This document shows, one piece after another, positions 8,821-17,139 of a stretch of DNA of 64,000 bases. The notes under the pieces were generated by a model. The model was not told where the DNA came from. It was given only the letters and a program-made list of their open reading frames with translations, and did no database searches. The position numbers and the translations under genes were made by a program. The DNA lies in the NCBI RefSeq assembly GCF_007988905.1, contig NZ_BJVA01000003.1, positions 228,715-292,714 on the forward strand, written 5' to 3'. Position 1 is the first letter of the stretch. Each line of letters starts with the position of its first letter. Origin of the DNA: Gluconobacter kanchanaburiensis NBRC 103587. Lineage in GTDB: Bacteria; Pseudomonadota; Alphaproteobacteria; Acetobacterales; Acetobacteraceae.

Positions 8821-10419
8821 TCAGGCCGCGCTGATCTCTGCGATCCCATCTTCCAGACGTCCGGCCCGGAGACATAGCCGGCGGTAAATGGCCTCAAGCT
8901 CTGCACCCTCTTCGAGGCGCGGGGCGCAGTAGCGTGGCGGCTGGGGAGGAGAGTCGGGGTAAAGGGCCGCGTAATCATCAGCATTATGGAACATTCCACG
9001 GGAGCCGTCATCAAGGAAACTTTCAGACGGCGCGCCTTCCGCCAGCAGCAGATCGTGGCTTTCAAGCTCGACATGGATGTAGCGGATCGTCTCTGGACGC
9101 AGGATCTGAAGAATGGATGTTCCGTTTACGAGATGAAGGGCCGGGATCAGGAAACCATCGATGAACATGGCGTGCAGTGGCGAAACCATCAGATCGCGCC
9201 TTGGCAGCCCTTCTTCCAGTGCTCCCGCCCGGATGAGAACCGGCAGGATATCCCGGTTGCCGTAAGCGAACAGGGGATCGTAGGCGCGGCGTCCAATCCA
9301 GTGTACGGTCCGGATCTTGCCGTTGGCCGTTAGGATGGCGTCTCCGATCTCCAGATTTTCTACCGGCCGCTCTCCGTCTGGCGTCGCGATCAGCGTTCCC
9401 GGGCAGTAACAGGGCGTTCCAAAACCCATTTCGAGATAATTTCCGCTGGCCGCCTGCGTAAAATAGAGCGGCGAGGTAAAGTCACCCTGAATGGCGATGT
9501 CCTTAACCATCGTCGTTCCGGAAAAGACTTCCAGTCTCCCGCTTGTCCCGTCTTCATCAGGGATGACAGTTGCCCTGACTGTTCCTCCTGAGGGACTGAT
9601 ATCGGTGAAAACGAGGGCTGCGGATGTCTGGATCGTTACGGGGTTTTCCAGGGATACGCCTGAATCGAGTTGGAGCACCCCACCGCTGCTGACCGAGATA
9701 TCAGACAGTATGGCCCCACTATGGGCGATTACCATGCCGCCACTGGACACCGTGGCATTCCGGACTGTGCCGTCAACCACAAGCACGCCATCGGATTGAA
9801 CGGTTACATTCTCGCTCGTCCCCTCCACATCCTGCTCTGCCTGGAAGTGGAGTGTCTCATAGTGCCAGTCATTCCCGCCGCTCCCGAGGAAGAAAATTGC
9901 AGACGAACCCTTAAGAACCGTGTCAGTGGCGGAGCCGCCTGCCTCGATTGTGGAAAGGGCGTCATTCTCCACATGAACGCCGCTGACATACCCGCCGCTT
10001 TCGACCGTCTGGTAAGCTTTTATTTCCTGATCATAGTATTTGCCAACACCGACATAGGCATTCACGGCCGATCCCTGGACGGTCGTGTCAAAGGCGCTAC
10101 CCCCATTTTGAATGATCTGGTTGGCAGGAGCGTCCAGCGCGGTCCAGCCATTAGCTTGATAATAGAATTCGGACAGGATCTGAGTGTGATCAGCGACGCC
10201 ACCAGATTGCACAATCTGAGTACCTGCTGAGGTAGGAATATATTCGCCGTAGCTGCTACTATCTTCATAGCCGTGCACGATCGTATCGACTGCCGAGCCG
10301 AGCACATATTCCGTTACGCCATTGATGGTCAGTCCCGAGACCGTGGCGCCCGCGACAACGGTGATGGAGCCATCGGTCCCGGTTTCAGTTCCGGACGAAG
10401 CCTGAGAGGAAGAAGACAT
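8821..10419 (-). CDS. AIDA-repeat adhesin-like protein with C-terminal Hint domain
   Basis: A 532-residue protein. Residues about 1-320 are degenerate repeats with a VxSGGxxxxTxVxxG flavour, like the passenger repeats of AIDA-type autotransporters. A Hint (hedgehog/intein) domain of the Hint_2 type follows from about residue 335: it starts with CYCPGTLIATPDGERPVENL, continues with GDAILTANGKIRTVHWIG, and has the SPLHAMF and ELESHDLLLAEG blocks. No classical signal peptide or autotransporter barrel is seen, so the secretion route is unknown. Such proteins are common in Acetobacteraceae. Self-cleavage by the Hint Cys is possible but unproven. The start is ATG 10419, with AAGGA upstream. Confidence 0.8.
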   Translation of the reverse strand: MSSSSQASSGTETGTDGSITVVAGATVSGLTINGVTEYVLGSAVDTIVHGYEDSSSYGEYIPTSAGTQIVQSGGVADHTQILSEFYYQANGWTALDAPANQIIQNGGSAFDTTVQGSAVNAYVGVGKYYDQEIKAYQTVESGGYVSGVHVENDALSTIEAGGSATDTVLKGSSAIFFLGSGGNDWHYETLHFQAEQDVEGTSENVTVQSDGVLVVDGTVRNATVSSGGMVIAHSGAILSDISVSSGGVLQLDSGVSLENPVTIQTSAALVFTDISPSGGTVRATVIPDEDGTSGRLEVFSGTTMVKDIAIQGDFTSPLYFTQAASGNYLEMGFGTPCYCPGTLIATPDGERPVENLEIGDAILTANGKIRTVHWIGRRAYDPLFAYGNRDILPVLIRAGALEEGLPRRDLMVSPLHAMFIDGFLIPALHLVNGTSILQILRPETIRYIHVELESHDLLLAEGAPSESFLDDGSRGMFHNADDYAALYPDSPPQPPRYCAPRLEEGAELEAIYRRLCLRAGRLEDGIAEISAA

Positions 10420-10623
10420 GGCGCATGTATTCCTTTATCGGGAAAGGACAATACTTACGCCGCGGCAGGTGCGAGCGGATGTCCGGATTCCAAGATGGTT
10501 GCTGTGTAACCATAAACAATCCGGTTCTGGAGATCGCGCAAATAAATCGTTAAAATCGATCAACGCAAATGGAATAAAATAAAGATCAATTCAACGTTAT
10601 TTACTGTATTTTGACTCAGTTAT

Positions 10624-12027
10624 TCACGATTCTGTTTTTTCAGTGAAAAGTCCGACTAGATCCGTCAGATGCCCGATTTCGCGCAGTTTCAGCCCAACGG
10701 GCGGTTTAACACGGGCAGACGCCGCAGAGACGCGTCGCGGTAGGATTGCCTCGCCAAAGCCCAACTTGGCTACTTCTTTCAGGCGCAGATCGGCCTGACT
10801 AACCTGCCGGATTTCGCCTGACAGGCCCACCTCGCCGAAATAGGCGGCGTTGGGTGAGGTGGGGGTGCCGGTTGCCGCCGAGACGAGCGCTGCTGCGACG
10901 GCCATATCGGCGGCAGGTTCGTTCACGCGCAGACCACCGGCGATGTTCAAATAGACGTCCATATTCGCCAAATTGAGGCCGCAGCGGGAATCCAGAACAG
11001 CCATGAGCATGTTCAGTCGCGACGTGTCCCAGCCCACGACAGCCCGGCGCGGCGCCCCGTCCCCTGCCTTGGGTGACAGCAGCGCCTGGATTTCGAGCAG
11101 AACGGGGCGTGTGCCCTCCAGACCGGCAAAGACTGCCGAACCCGCGATATTGCCGCGACGTTCTGCCAGAAACAGCGCGGAAGGATTGGGCACTTCGGTG
11201 AGGCCAATATCGGTCATGGCAAAGACGCCGATTTCGTCGGTCGCACCAAAGCGGTTTTTGGCCGCGCGCAGGATGCGGAACTGGTGCCCGCGATCACCTT
11301 CGAAATACATGACCGCATCGACCATGTGTTCCAGCACACGCGGCCCGGCGAGGGAACCTTCCTTCGTGACATGCCCGATCAGGATCAGTGCAAAACCGAG
11401 TGTCTTGGCCAGCCGGATCAACTCAAACGCACTTGCCCGCACCTGCGAAACCGACCCCGGCGAGCTTTCCACGCTTTCCAGCCACATCGTCTGGATGGAA
11501 TCGATGACCACGACCGTATGCGCCCGGTCCTGCTCCAGAGAGCCCACGATCTCGCCGACATTGATCGAAGCGGCAAGATCCAGAGAGTCCAGCATTTTGG
11601 GATCGCGGTCCAGACCCAGCCGCTGGGCGCGGATGCGGATCTGGTCCACCGATTCTTCGCCCGAAACATACAGGACGCGATGCCCCGAACGCGCCAGAGC
11701 GCAGGTCGTCTGCAGCATGAGCGTGGATTTGCCGATGCCCGGATCACCGCCGACCAGCACGACCGACGCCGGAACAAGCCCGCCACCCAGAACACGGTCC
11801 AGTTCGGTAATGCTGGTCGTGATGCGCGGGGGCGGGCGGGTTTCGCCATCCAGCCGGACGGTCTGCAAACGCCCTGAACTCAGCTTGCCGGTTTTGCGGG
11901 CTGTCGGTTCGGGAGTTTCCTCAGTCAGCGTATTCCATTCGCCGCAGGCTTCGCACTTCCCGTTCCATTTCGGATAGGTAGCGCCGCAGTTCTGGCAGAC
12001 GTAACGGGTGGTCGGCTTTTTGGCCAA
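10624..12027 (-). CDS. radA: DNA repair protein RadA
   Basis: A 467-residue RadA (Sms) ATPase, a RecA-like branch-migration factor in recombinational repair. It has the N-terminal zinc finger (Cys11, Cys14, Cys25, Cys28), a Walker A motif GGDPGIGKST near residue 90, Walker B VVIDSIQT, the RadA-specific KNRFG motif, and the C-terminal Lon-protease-like domain. The length is normal. The start is a TTG at 12027; an ATG a few bases upstream is out of frame. It is separated from the upstream membrane gene by 178 bases full of inverted repeats. Confidence 0.96.
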   Translation of the reverse strand: MAKKPTTRYVCQNCGATYPKWNGKCEACGEWNTLTEETPEPTARKTGKLSSGRLQTVRLDGETRPPPRITTSITELDRVLGGGLVPASVVLVGGDPGIGKSTLMLQTTCALARSGHRVLYVSGEESVDQIRIRAQRLGLDRDPKMLDSLDLAASINVGEIVGSLEQDRAHTVVVIDSIQTMWLESVESSPGSVSQVRASAFELIRLAKTLGFALILIGHVTKEGSLAGPRVLEHMVDAVMYFEGDRGHQFRILRAAKNRFGATDEIGVFAMTDIGLTEVPNPSALFLAERRGNIAGSAVFAGLEGTRPVLLEIQALLSPKAGDGAPRRAVVGWDTSRLNMLMAVLDSRCGLNLANMDVYLNIAGGLRVNEPAADMAVAAALVSAATGTPTSPNAAYFGEVGLSGEIRQVSQADLRLKEVAKLGFGEAILPRRVSAASARVKPPVGLKLREIGHLTDLVGLFTEKTES

Positions 12028-12098
12028 GGCTGGGTCTCATGGGTCGGAAGGGGGGGGAACAAACCCAGTATATAGGGGGTGCTTAGCCGTTGATCCAG

Positions 12099-12200
12099 CC
12101 GGGGCTTTACCCCGGCCCCCACCAAAGGTTGTGACCTCTGCAAACCTTTAGAATCAGGGTGCAGGGATCGCGATCCCTGCCGGGCCCGGGCAGAGCCCGG
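12099..12200. repeat. Cluster of four inverted repeats upstream of radA
   Basis: From left to right: GCCGGGG/CCCCGGC around CTTTA (12099-12117); AAAGGTT/AACCTTT (12124-12149); a perfect 20-bp palindrome with half GCAGGGATCG (12161-12180); and CCGGGC/GCCCGG (12180-12200). The last holds CCGGGCAGAGCCCGGA (12186-12201), which recurs with one change at 53719-53734. It lies between the end of the mla-type operon and radA on the same strand, so it may terminate the former. Confidence 0.6.
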
Positions 12201-12205
12201 AATCC

Positions 12206-12412
12206 CTACTCCCGTGTCCGCAGGATCAGCCGCGCCAGAAGCCGCGAGACCACAATAATCAGCAGAAATCCGAGAAGCTGAAGCACCATGTTTGGATGGG
12301 CGGGCTGACGGCGGAACATGATGAACAGAAGCGGCAGAGCGATCAGATAGCTCAGCCCGATGCGCTTCCAGATGATGGGATCGGTTTTCGGAAAACGGGG
12401 CAGAAGGCTCAT
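12206..12412 (-). CDS. Small membrane protein
   Basis: A 68-residue protein with two hydrophobic stretches (about 19-35 and 43-60) and a basic end. Its ATG overlaps the stop of the MlaF-like ATPase gene (ATGA, 12409-12412), so it belongs to that transporter operon. I do not recognise the family. Its position is where mlaD often lies, but it has no MCE domain and is far too short to be MlaD. Confidence 0.65.
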   Translation of the reverse strand: MSLLPRFPKTDPIIWKRIGLSYLIALPLLFIMFRRQPAHPNMVLQLLGFLLIIVVSRLLARLILRTRE

Positions 12413-13236
12413 TTGCGCAACTCCATGCTAATGGGACCTTCGCGCCGTCCATGGGTGAACTGATCGACCATGGCGTTGCCTGAATTCATGAGTTCGGATG
12501 CCTCGCCCTGCCAGATCAGCTGCCCGCGATAGAGCATGGCCGCACGGTTCCCGATCCGCTGGGCCGAGGCCATGTCATGGGTGATGGCAATGGCGGTCGA
12601 GCCGAGCTTCTGTACGCAGTCCACGATCAGCCCGTCGATGACGGCGCCCATGATCGGGTCCAGTCCGGTCGTGGGTTCGTCGAAGAACATGATGTTGGGA
12701 TTGCCCGCAATGGCACGCGCCAGACCAACGCGTTTCTGCATGCCACCCGAAAGTTCGGATGGGCTCAGATCGCCAACGGACGGGTCCAGCCCGACCTGTT
12801 TGAGCAGGTCACCAGCCATCTGGAGCGCCTGCGCGCGGGATGGGGTGGCGCCATTACGGTCGGAATGTTTGGCGCGGATGCCGAAAGCCACGTTCTCGCC
12901 GACGCTCATGCTGTCGAACAGGGCAGCGTTCTGGAACAGCATCCCGATCTGCCGGCGCAGGGCGTCCTGTCGGGAGCGCGAAGCCGTCAGGAGGTTTTCA
13001 CCATCGATCTCGATGCTACCGGCGTCAGGTTCGATCAGGCCGAGGATGCAGCGCAGCAGGACGGATTTGCCTGAGCCGGACCCGCCAATGATGACCATGG
13101 ACGTGCCGGCCTCGACATCAAGGTCCACGCCATCGAGCACGATCTTGGAGCCGAAAGCCTTGTGCAGACCCCGGATGCGGATCTTCGGGGTGCCCAAGGG
13201 AGTGCTTGGGGAAGTGCTTACGGGGGGAGTGCTCAT
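12409..13236 (-). CDS. mlaF: ABC transporter ATPase, MlaF-type
   Basis: A 275-residue ATP-binding subunit of a phospholipid or organic-solvent-tolerance transporter that keeps outer-membrane lipid asymmetry. It has Walker A GGSGSGKS near residue 52, a Q-loop (GMLFQNAALFDSMSV), the signature LSGGMQKRVGLARAI, Walker B IMFFDEPTTGLDP and the switch His in AITHDM. The Mla-type signature GGMQKR and the LFDSM segment favour MlaF over other ATPases. It overlaps the permease gene by ATGA at 13233-13236. No MlaD or MlaC gene is in the window. Confidence 0.9.
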   Translation of the reverse strand: MSTPPVSTSPSTPLGTPKIRIRGLHKAFGSKIVLDGVDLDVEAGTSMVIIGGSGSGKSVLLRCILGLIEPDAGSIEIDGENLLTASRSRQDALRRQIGMLFQNAALFDSMSVGENVAFGIRAKHSDRNGATPSRAQALQMAGDLLKQVGLDPSVGDLSPSELSGGMQKRVGLARAIAGNPNIMFFDEPTTGLDPIMGAVIDGLIVDCVQKLGSTAIAITHDMASAQRIGNRAAMLYRGQLIWQGEASELMNSGNAMVDQFTHGRREGPISMELRK

Positions 13237-14018
13237 TGTGAGAAGAACAGGTCCGTCAGGAGGTAATCGAACAGCAGCAGCAGGATGGACGCGCCGACGA
13301 CGGCGGCCGTCGTGGCCGAGCCCACGCCTTCCGCCCCGCCCCGGCTGTTATAGCCGTTATAGCAGCCCAGCAGAGCGATCAGGAATCCGAACACTGCTGC
13401 TTTGACGAGGCCCACAACGACATCCATCGTCTTGAGCGAGTCCAGCGTGGCGGTGATGTAGGTCGAGGGCGAGAAGCCGAGTTTGGCGACCGAAACAGTG
13501 AAACCACCCATCACGCCCAGAATATCCGCGACCAGCACGAGGCAGGGCAGCGCGATCGTCCCGGCTAGAAGGCGCGGCGTCACGAGATATTTCATCGGAT
13601 CGGTGGAGAGCGTGGTGAGCGCGTCGATCTGGTCGGTCACGCGCATGGTGCCGATCTGCGCAGACATAGCCGCGCCCACACGTCCGGCCACCATCAGTCC
13701 GGCCAGAACCGGGCCAAGCTCGCGGGTTACGGCCAGCACAACGATCCCGGCAATGGCGCTCTGAACGTGATACTGCCCGAAGCCCACATAGGACTGAAGC
13801 GCAATTACGGCCCCAGAGAACAGGGCGGTGAGGGCCACGACGGGCAGGGAGAAAAACCCCGTCTCGATCAGGCTGGAGAAGAAAATCCGCCAGTAAAAAG
13901 GCGGTCGCACCAGATGCGACAGAGCCTCCAGCGCGAACAGGGCCAGAGCACCTGCCTGCTTGATAAGGCCGAGAGCGGCGCGGCCAAGGGCCGCTATGGG
14001 GTCAAGAACGGCATTCAC
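13233..14018 (-). CDS. mlaE: ABC transporter permease, MlaE-type
   Basis: A 261-residue inner-membrane permease of the MlaE family with about five membrane helices. The diagnostic central stretch is LGPVLAGLMVAGRVGAAMSAQIGTMRVTDQIDAL, followed by PRLLAGTIALPCLVLVADI. It forms the membrane part of the lipid transporter with the MlaF-like ATPase, whose gene it overlaps. It is first in a three-gene operon and lies about 70 bases downstream of the psp-linked gene on the same strand, so read-through from the stress operon is possible but unproven. Confidence 0.92.
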   Translation of the reverse strand: MNAVLDPIAALGRAALGLIKQAGALALFALEALSHLVRPPFYWRIFFSSLIETGFFSLPVVALTALFSGAVIALQSYVGFGQYHVQSAIAGIVVLAVTRELGPVLAGLMVAGRVGAAMSAQIGTMRVTDQIDALTTLSTDPMKYLVTPRLLAGTIALPCLVLVADILGVMGGFTVSVAKLGFSPSTYITATLDSLKTMDVVVGLVKAAVFGFLIALLGCYNGYNSRGGAEGVGSATTAAVVGASILLLLFDYLLTDLFFSQ

Positions 14019-14089
14019 TCTTCAGCCCCTACCCTGCCAGCCTCCGGACGTCAAAGTTTCCGTCGTGCGCAGTCTCTGTGTGGAGTAGT

Positions 14090-15514
14090 TCAGGCGCGGC
14101 GTCCGTTAGTTCGCTCCAGATCCCGGAACTGCCGTTCCAGACTGAAATTGGGCGATGTGACGAACTGCTCCATCAGGCCCAGCCGACGCTCCATCCGGGC
14201 CAGACGGTCCTGAAGGCGGGCCAGCGGATGGCCAGGGGGAACCGAACGGGAGAAATCCTCTGTCGGTTCAGAAGGCTGCCGGAAACCCGAAAGGACATCT
14301 TTCACCACAGCGCTCGCGCTCGCGGCTGGTGTTTCCCGCCAAGCCGCGCGGTGTTGCGACCAGCTTCGTACGCCCTCGGCATATCCCGCGGCAGCTTTGT
14401 CCAGCGTGGCCCTGAACGGCAGGACGCCCGTCCGGCGATAGCGCCGGAAGAGACGCACGGCCCAGACGATCAGGGCGATTTTCAGTAGAAGTCCAATCAG
14501 GCCGTGGCCACCTGAATGATGGCTGCCGCCACGGGAATGCGTCTGCGATGACGCGGCGGATGCGGCCTCCGGGTTATCTATCTGCACATGCAGCCGCCCG
14601 AGGATTTTCTGCGTGGCATCGGAAAGAATGGCCGACCCGTCCGGTGCGCTGGTGGTCGTCACCCGTGCCCCGGAAGTTTCCCCTACGGAAAGCGTTCCGG
14701 ATCCGAGGGGGCGTTTCCTGAGGGCCTCACTCACTTTCTTGATGGTAATGTCGCCGCTGCCCAGTAGCGTTACATCTGCATCCCGGGCGGTGGCGTTCAG
14801 CTCGATATCGGACGAGCCGTAATCGCGGACCGTAAGGACGTCCGTATTGCCTTGCCTGACATCAATGTCACCCGAGGACATGGATATGAAACTGGCGCTG
14901 GATGTGGCGAGATTACCGATGTCCAGATCGCCGCTCGCGAAACTCTGTACTGCCAGCCGCCCGGTCACGAGACCGACAGAGACGTTTCCGTCTCCTTCCA
15001 TGTTCAGGGTCAGGCTGTTCGCCTGATCGATGTCCAGATCGCCGCTCCCGCTGGTGGCTGTGATGTCACCGCTGATGCCGCTGACCCGATATGCCGTGGC
15101 ATGGCTGTGCGGGGGCTGGATCTTGATGTTTGTCTGGGCTGGTACCATCAGGACCGCACTGTCCTGAGCCGCGCAGTTTTGTGCGGATGTCGTGAAGGTC
15201 AGCCGATCTTCCTGCATGTCTAGTGTTCCGTGCCCAGCGACGATCCGGGCATCCGTTCCGCCGGTGACAGTCAGATGGTCCAGGCAGGTTTCCGGGATGA
15301 CAAGGGTTGCGGCAGCGGTCCGGGTTTCAACGGGTGGAAGCGGTGAGCGTGGCGCGGGAGGGGCCGGGGGCACCGGAGGGACAGGTGGCACCGGGATAGC
15401 TGATGGTGCCGCGACCGGTGCAGCCAGAGCGCTCCCTGCCATTCCGGCGCTTCCCAGTAGAAATGTACAGAGGGCAAGGCGTGAGGCACGGCGTCGGATC
15501 GGTCGAGGGGACAT
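14090..15514 (-). CDS. Exported repeat-rich membrane protein with PspC-like tail
   Basis: A 474-residue protein. It has a signal peptide (about 1-32), a proline-rich linker and a long region (about 70-285) of short repeats such as SGDITATSGSGDLDI and SSGDIDV, typical of the GIN/DUF2807-like or toastrack beta fold. A membrane helix lies near 315-335 (LIGLLLKIALIVWAV), then a basic cytoplasmic tail. The tail ends with RMERRLGLMEQFVTSPNF followed by SLERQFRDLE, which resembles the C-terminal end of PspC (ERYVTS..F.L...FR.L). The PspC N-terminal domain itself is absent. It starts 3 bases after the stop of the upstream gene, in the pspA-pspB operon. I infer an envelope-stress sensor or PspA-recruiting role. 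Confidence 0.7.
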   Translation of the reverse strand: MSPRPIRRRASRLALCTFLLGSAGMAGSALAAPVAAPSAIPVPPVPPVPPAPPAPRSPLPPVETRTAAATLVIPETCLDHLTVTGGTDARIVAGHGTLDMQEDRLTFTTSAQNCAAQDSAVLMVPAQTNIKIQPPHSHATAYRVSGISGDITATSGSGDLDIDQANSLTLNMEGDGNVSVGLVTGRLAVQSFASGDLDIGNLATSSASFISMSSGDIDVRQGNTDVLTVRDYGSSDIELNATARDADVTLLGSGDITIKKVSEALRKRPLGSGTLSVGETSGARVTTTSAPDGSAILSDATQKILGRLHVQIDNPEAASAASSQTHSRGGSHHSGGHGLIGLLLKIALIVWAVRLFRRYRRTGVLPFRATLDKAAAGYAEGVRSWSQHRAAWRETPAASASAVVKDVLSGFRQPSEPTEDFSRSVPPGHPLARLQDRLARMERRLGLMEQFVTSPNFSLERQFRDLERTNGRRA

Positions 15515-15517
15515 GTC

Positions 15518-16876
15518 TTATTCTCCCTTCGAACTGTCGCTGGTCGTTGGAGCAGAGTTGGAAGTTGCGGTATTTGCCGAGGGGGAGGCAGTGTGCGGCG
15601 TTCCGCTGTCGGCCGTCGTCGTCTGCTCCGTCTTCGGTACCGAAGCGTTCGGCCGCGAAGCAGGCTGGACGGCTGCCTGTTGTTCTGTCTGTGCCTGATT
15701 CTGAATTGTGGTCTGTGAAGTAGGCTGCCCGGCAGACCGTGCTGGCGCGGAAGCTGTGTTTTCCGGCGTAGTGTTGGCTTCCTGCGTGACTGACGGACCT
15801 GATGTCCCCGGAGAAACCGGCGCGGCGGGCAGCGCGGCTGGCTGCTGACGATCTGTGGAGTGGTTCGACGGCGCGTCCGGCTGTGACGGTGCCGACGGGG
15901 CAGGGACGTCGTGTGGCTGAGGAACGGAAGGATTAATAGGAGCCGCCGGAGCCACGGGGGCTGGAACAGGCGGAGGAGCCGTCGTCACGGGAGTGGTGGG
16001 AGTAACGTCTGTCACAGGCGGCTGAACCGGCGTGGCCGGCAAAGGTGCTGGTGTGGCTGCTGCCGGAGGGGCAACGGGAGGCGGTGGCGTCTGGCGATAG
16101 ATTACGCCGTTCTGGGCACCGACGCGGACCGTGCCTTTTCCCGATCGGACCATTGGCCCCGATACGGACTCGATATTGACGTCGCCCGTGCCATTGGCCG
16201 CGACCGTCGCAACTGTTGCCTGCCCAAGAATGGTGGCGCTCGCCTGATCGGCCGTAATCAGCGTCAGCGCATCAATGGTGCCACCAGAAAGCGTCATGCC
16301 CGCATTCTGGGTCAACTGTGCGGAAAGGGCCGCAAGCTGCGCGGTATCGGCGGTCAGGGTCGAGGTCCCAGACGCCACGATCTGAGCCGCGCGCTCGAGG
16401 GATTTGATGTGGACGGTGGAGGCACCCTGCATGTCCAGATCCAGAGACTGGGTATTTTCGATGTCCATGGTCGTGGAATTGAGGCTGGCGTCCAGTGAGG
16501 CGAGCTTTCCCGTGATGATGAAATGGGTGTCGTGGCTGTCGTGGATCGTCAGGCCGGTACTGGGGGAGATGCTGATCGTCAGCTTTCCGTTGGGGGCGCA
16601 GGACTTCGTGGCGATGGAGATGCGGCTTTGCGCTTCTTCCTTGCCAGTATGCATGGAGACCTGTGCAAGGCTGCTTGAATCAAGCGTTGCCCCGTCCTTC
16701 ATGCCGGGATCGACCACGACCCTGACCTGTCCGGTGCAGGGGATCGACAGGTCCAGATCTTCTCCGGACAGGGTCATGCGCGCGGCGTGGGCTGCGGGCG
16801 ACAGCAGGACGGTACCCGCCAGCAGGGCCAGAAGCGCCGGGCGACGGCCGGAAAAGGGGACGGGGCGGCGTGTCAT
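15518..16876 (-). CDS. Exported repeat-rich protein with proline-rich tail, in the psp operon
   Basis: A 452-residue protein with a signal peptide ending near residue 31 (AAHAA). A beta-repeat region (about 35-255) follows, with toastrack/GIN-like phrases such as SLDASLNSTTMDIENTQSLDLDMQGASTVHIKSL in shorter steps. From about residue 260 to the end it is low-complexity Pro/Ala/Thr/Gln, as in a wall-spanning or disordered linker. No membrane helix follows, so it is probably periplasmic or loosely bound. Its ATG overlaps the pspB stop by ATGA (16873-16876). It shares architecture with the next gene, suggesting an old duplication. The function is unknown. Confidence 0.65.
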   Translation of the reverse strand: MTRRPVPFSGRRPALLALLAGTVLLSPAAHAARMTLSGEDLDLSIPCTGQVRVVVDPGMKDGATLDSSSLAQVSMHTGKEEAQSRISIATKSCAPNGKLTISISPSTGLTIHDSHDTHFIITGKLASLDASLNSTTMDIENTQSLDLDMQGASTVHIKSLERAAQIVASGTSTLTADTAQLAALSAQLTQNAGMTLSGGTIDALTLITADQASATILGQATVATVAANGTGDVNIESVSGPMVRSGKGTVRVGAQNGVIYRQTPPPPVAPPAAATPAPLPATPVQPPVTDVTPTTPVTTAPPPVPAPVAPAAPINPSVPQPHDVPAPSAPSQPDAPSNHSTDRQQPAALPAAPVSPGTSGPSVTQEANTTPENTASAPARSAGQPTSQTTIQNQAQTEQQAAVQPASRPNASVPKTEQTTTADSGTPHTASPSANTATSNSAPTTSDSSKGE

Positions 16877-17112
16877 CGTGCGTTCCTTGCTCTCCAGCCC
16901 GGGATATCCTCGTCGAGGATGCGTTCGAGCTGGTCGATCCTTTCTTCCAGACGCGTAGCATGGGCTTCGGCCTGTGTCAGGGCGGCCTGAAGCATGGGGT
17001 CCTGCTGTGGTCCGCCTTTCGGCGTGCCATTGGCATGTTTGACCATGCTGACGATGGACCAGCAGATAATGGCCGTGATGGGAACAAGGAAGGGAAAGAT
17101 GGACGAATTCAT
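16873..17112 (-). CDS. pspB: Phage shock protein B homologue
   Basis: A 79-residue protein with one N-terminal membrane helix (about 6-24) and a cytoplasmic coiled-coil-like part. It ends RIDQLERILDEDIPGWRARNAR, matching the PspB C-terminus (RIxxLExILDxxxPxWRxR). PspB acts with PspC at the inner membrane to release PspF from PspA under stress. It lies 27 bases after pspA and overlaps the next gene by 4 bases. Confidence 0.88.
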   Translation of the reverse strand: MNSSIFPFLVPITAIICWSIVSMVKHANGTPKGGPQQDPMLQAALTQAEAHATRLEERIDQLERILDEDIPGWRARNAR

Positions 17113-17139
17113 GCCTTGGGCCTTTCGGTCAGCCTTTTC

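Noticed and set aside
8821..9480. Hint domain as an active intein
   Set aside because: The domain is at the C-terminus with no following extein, and the classic HN-Cys splice junction is not seen. At most it could cleave itself.
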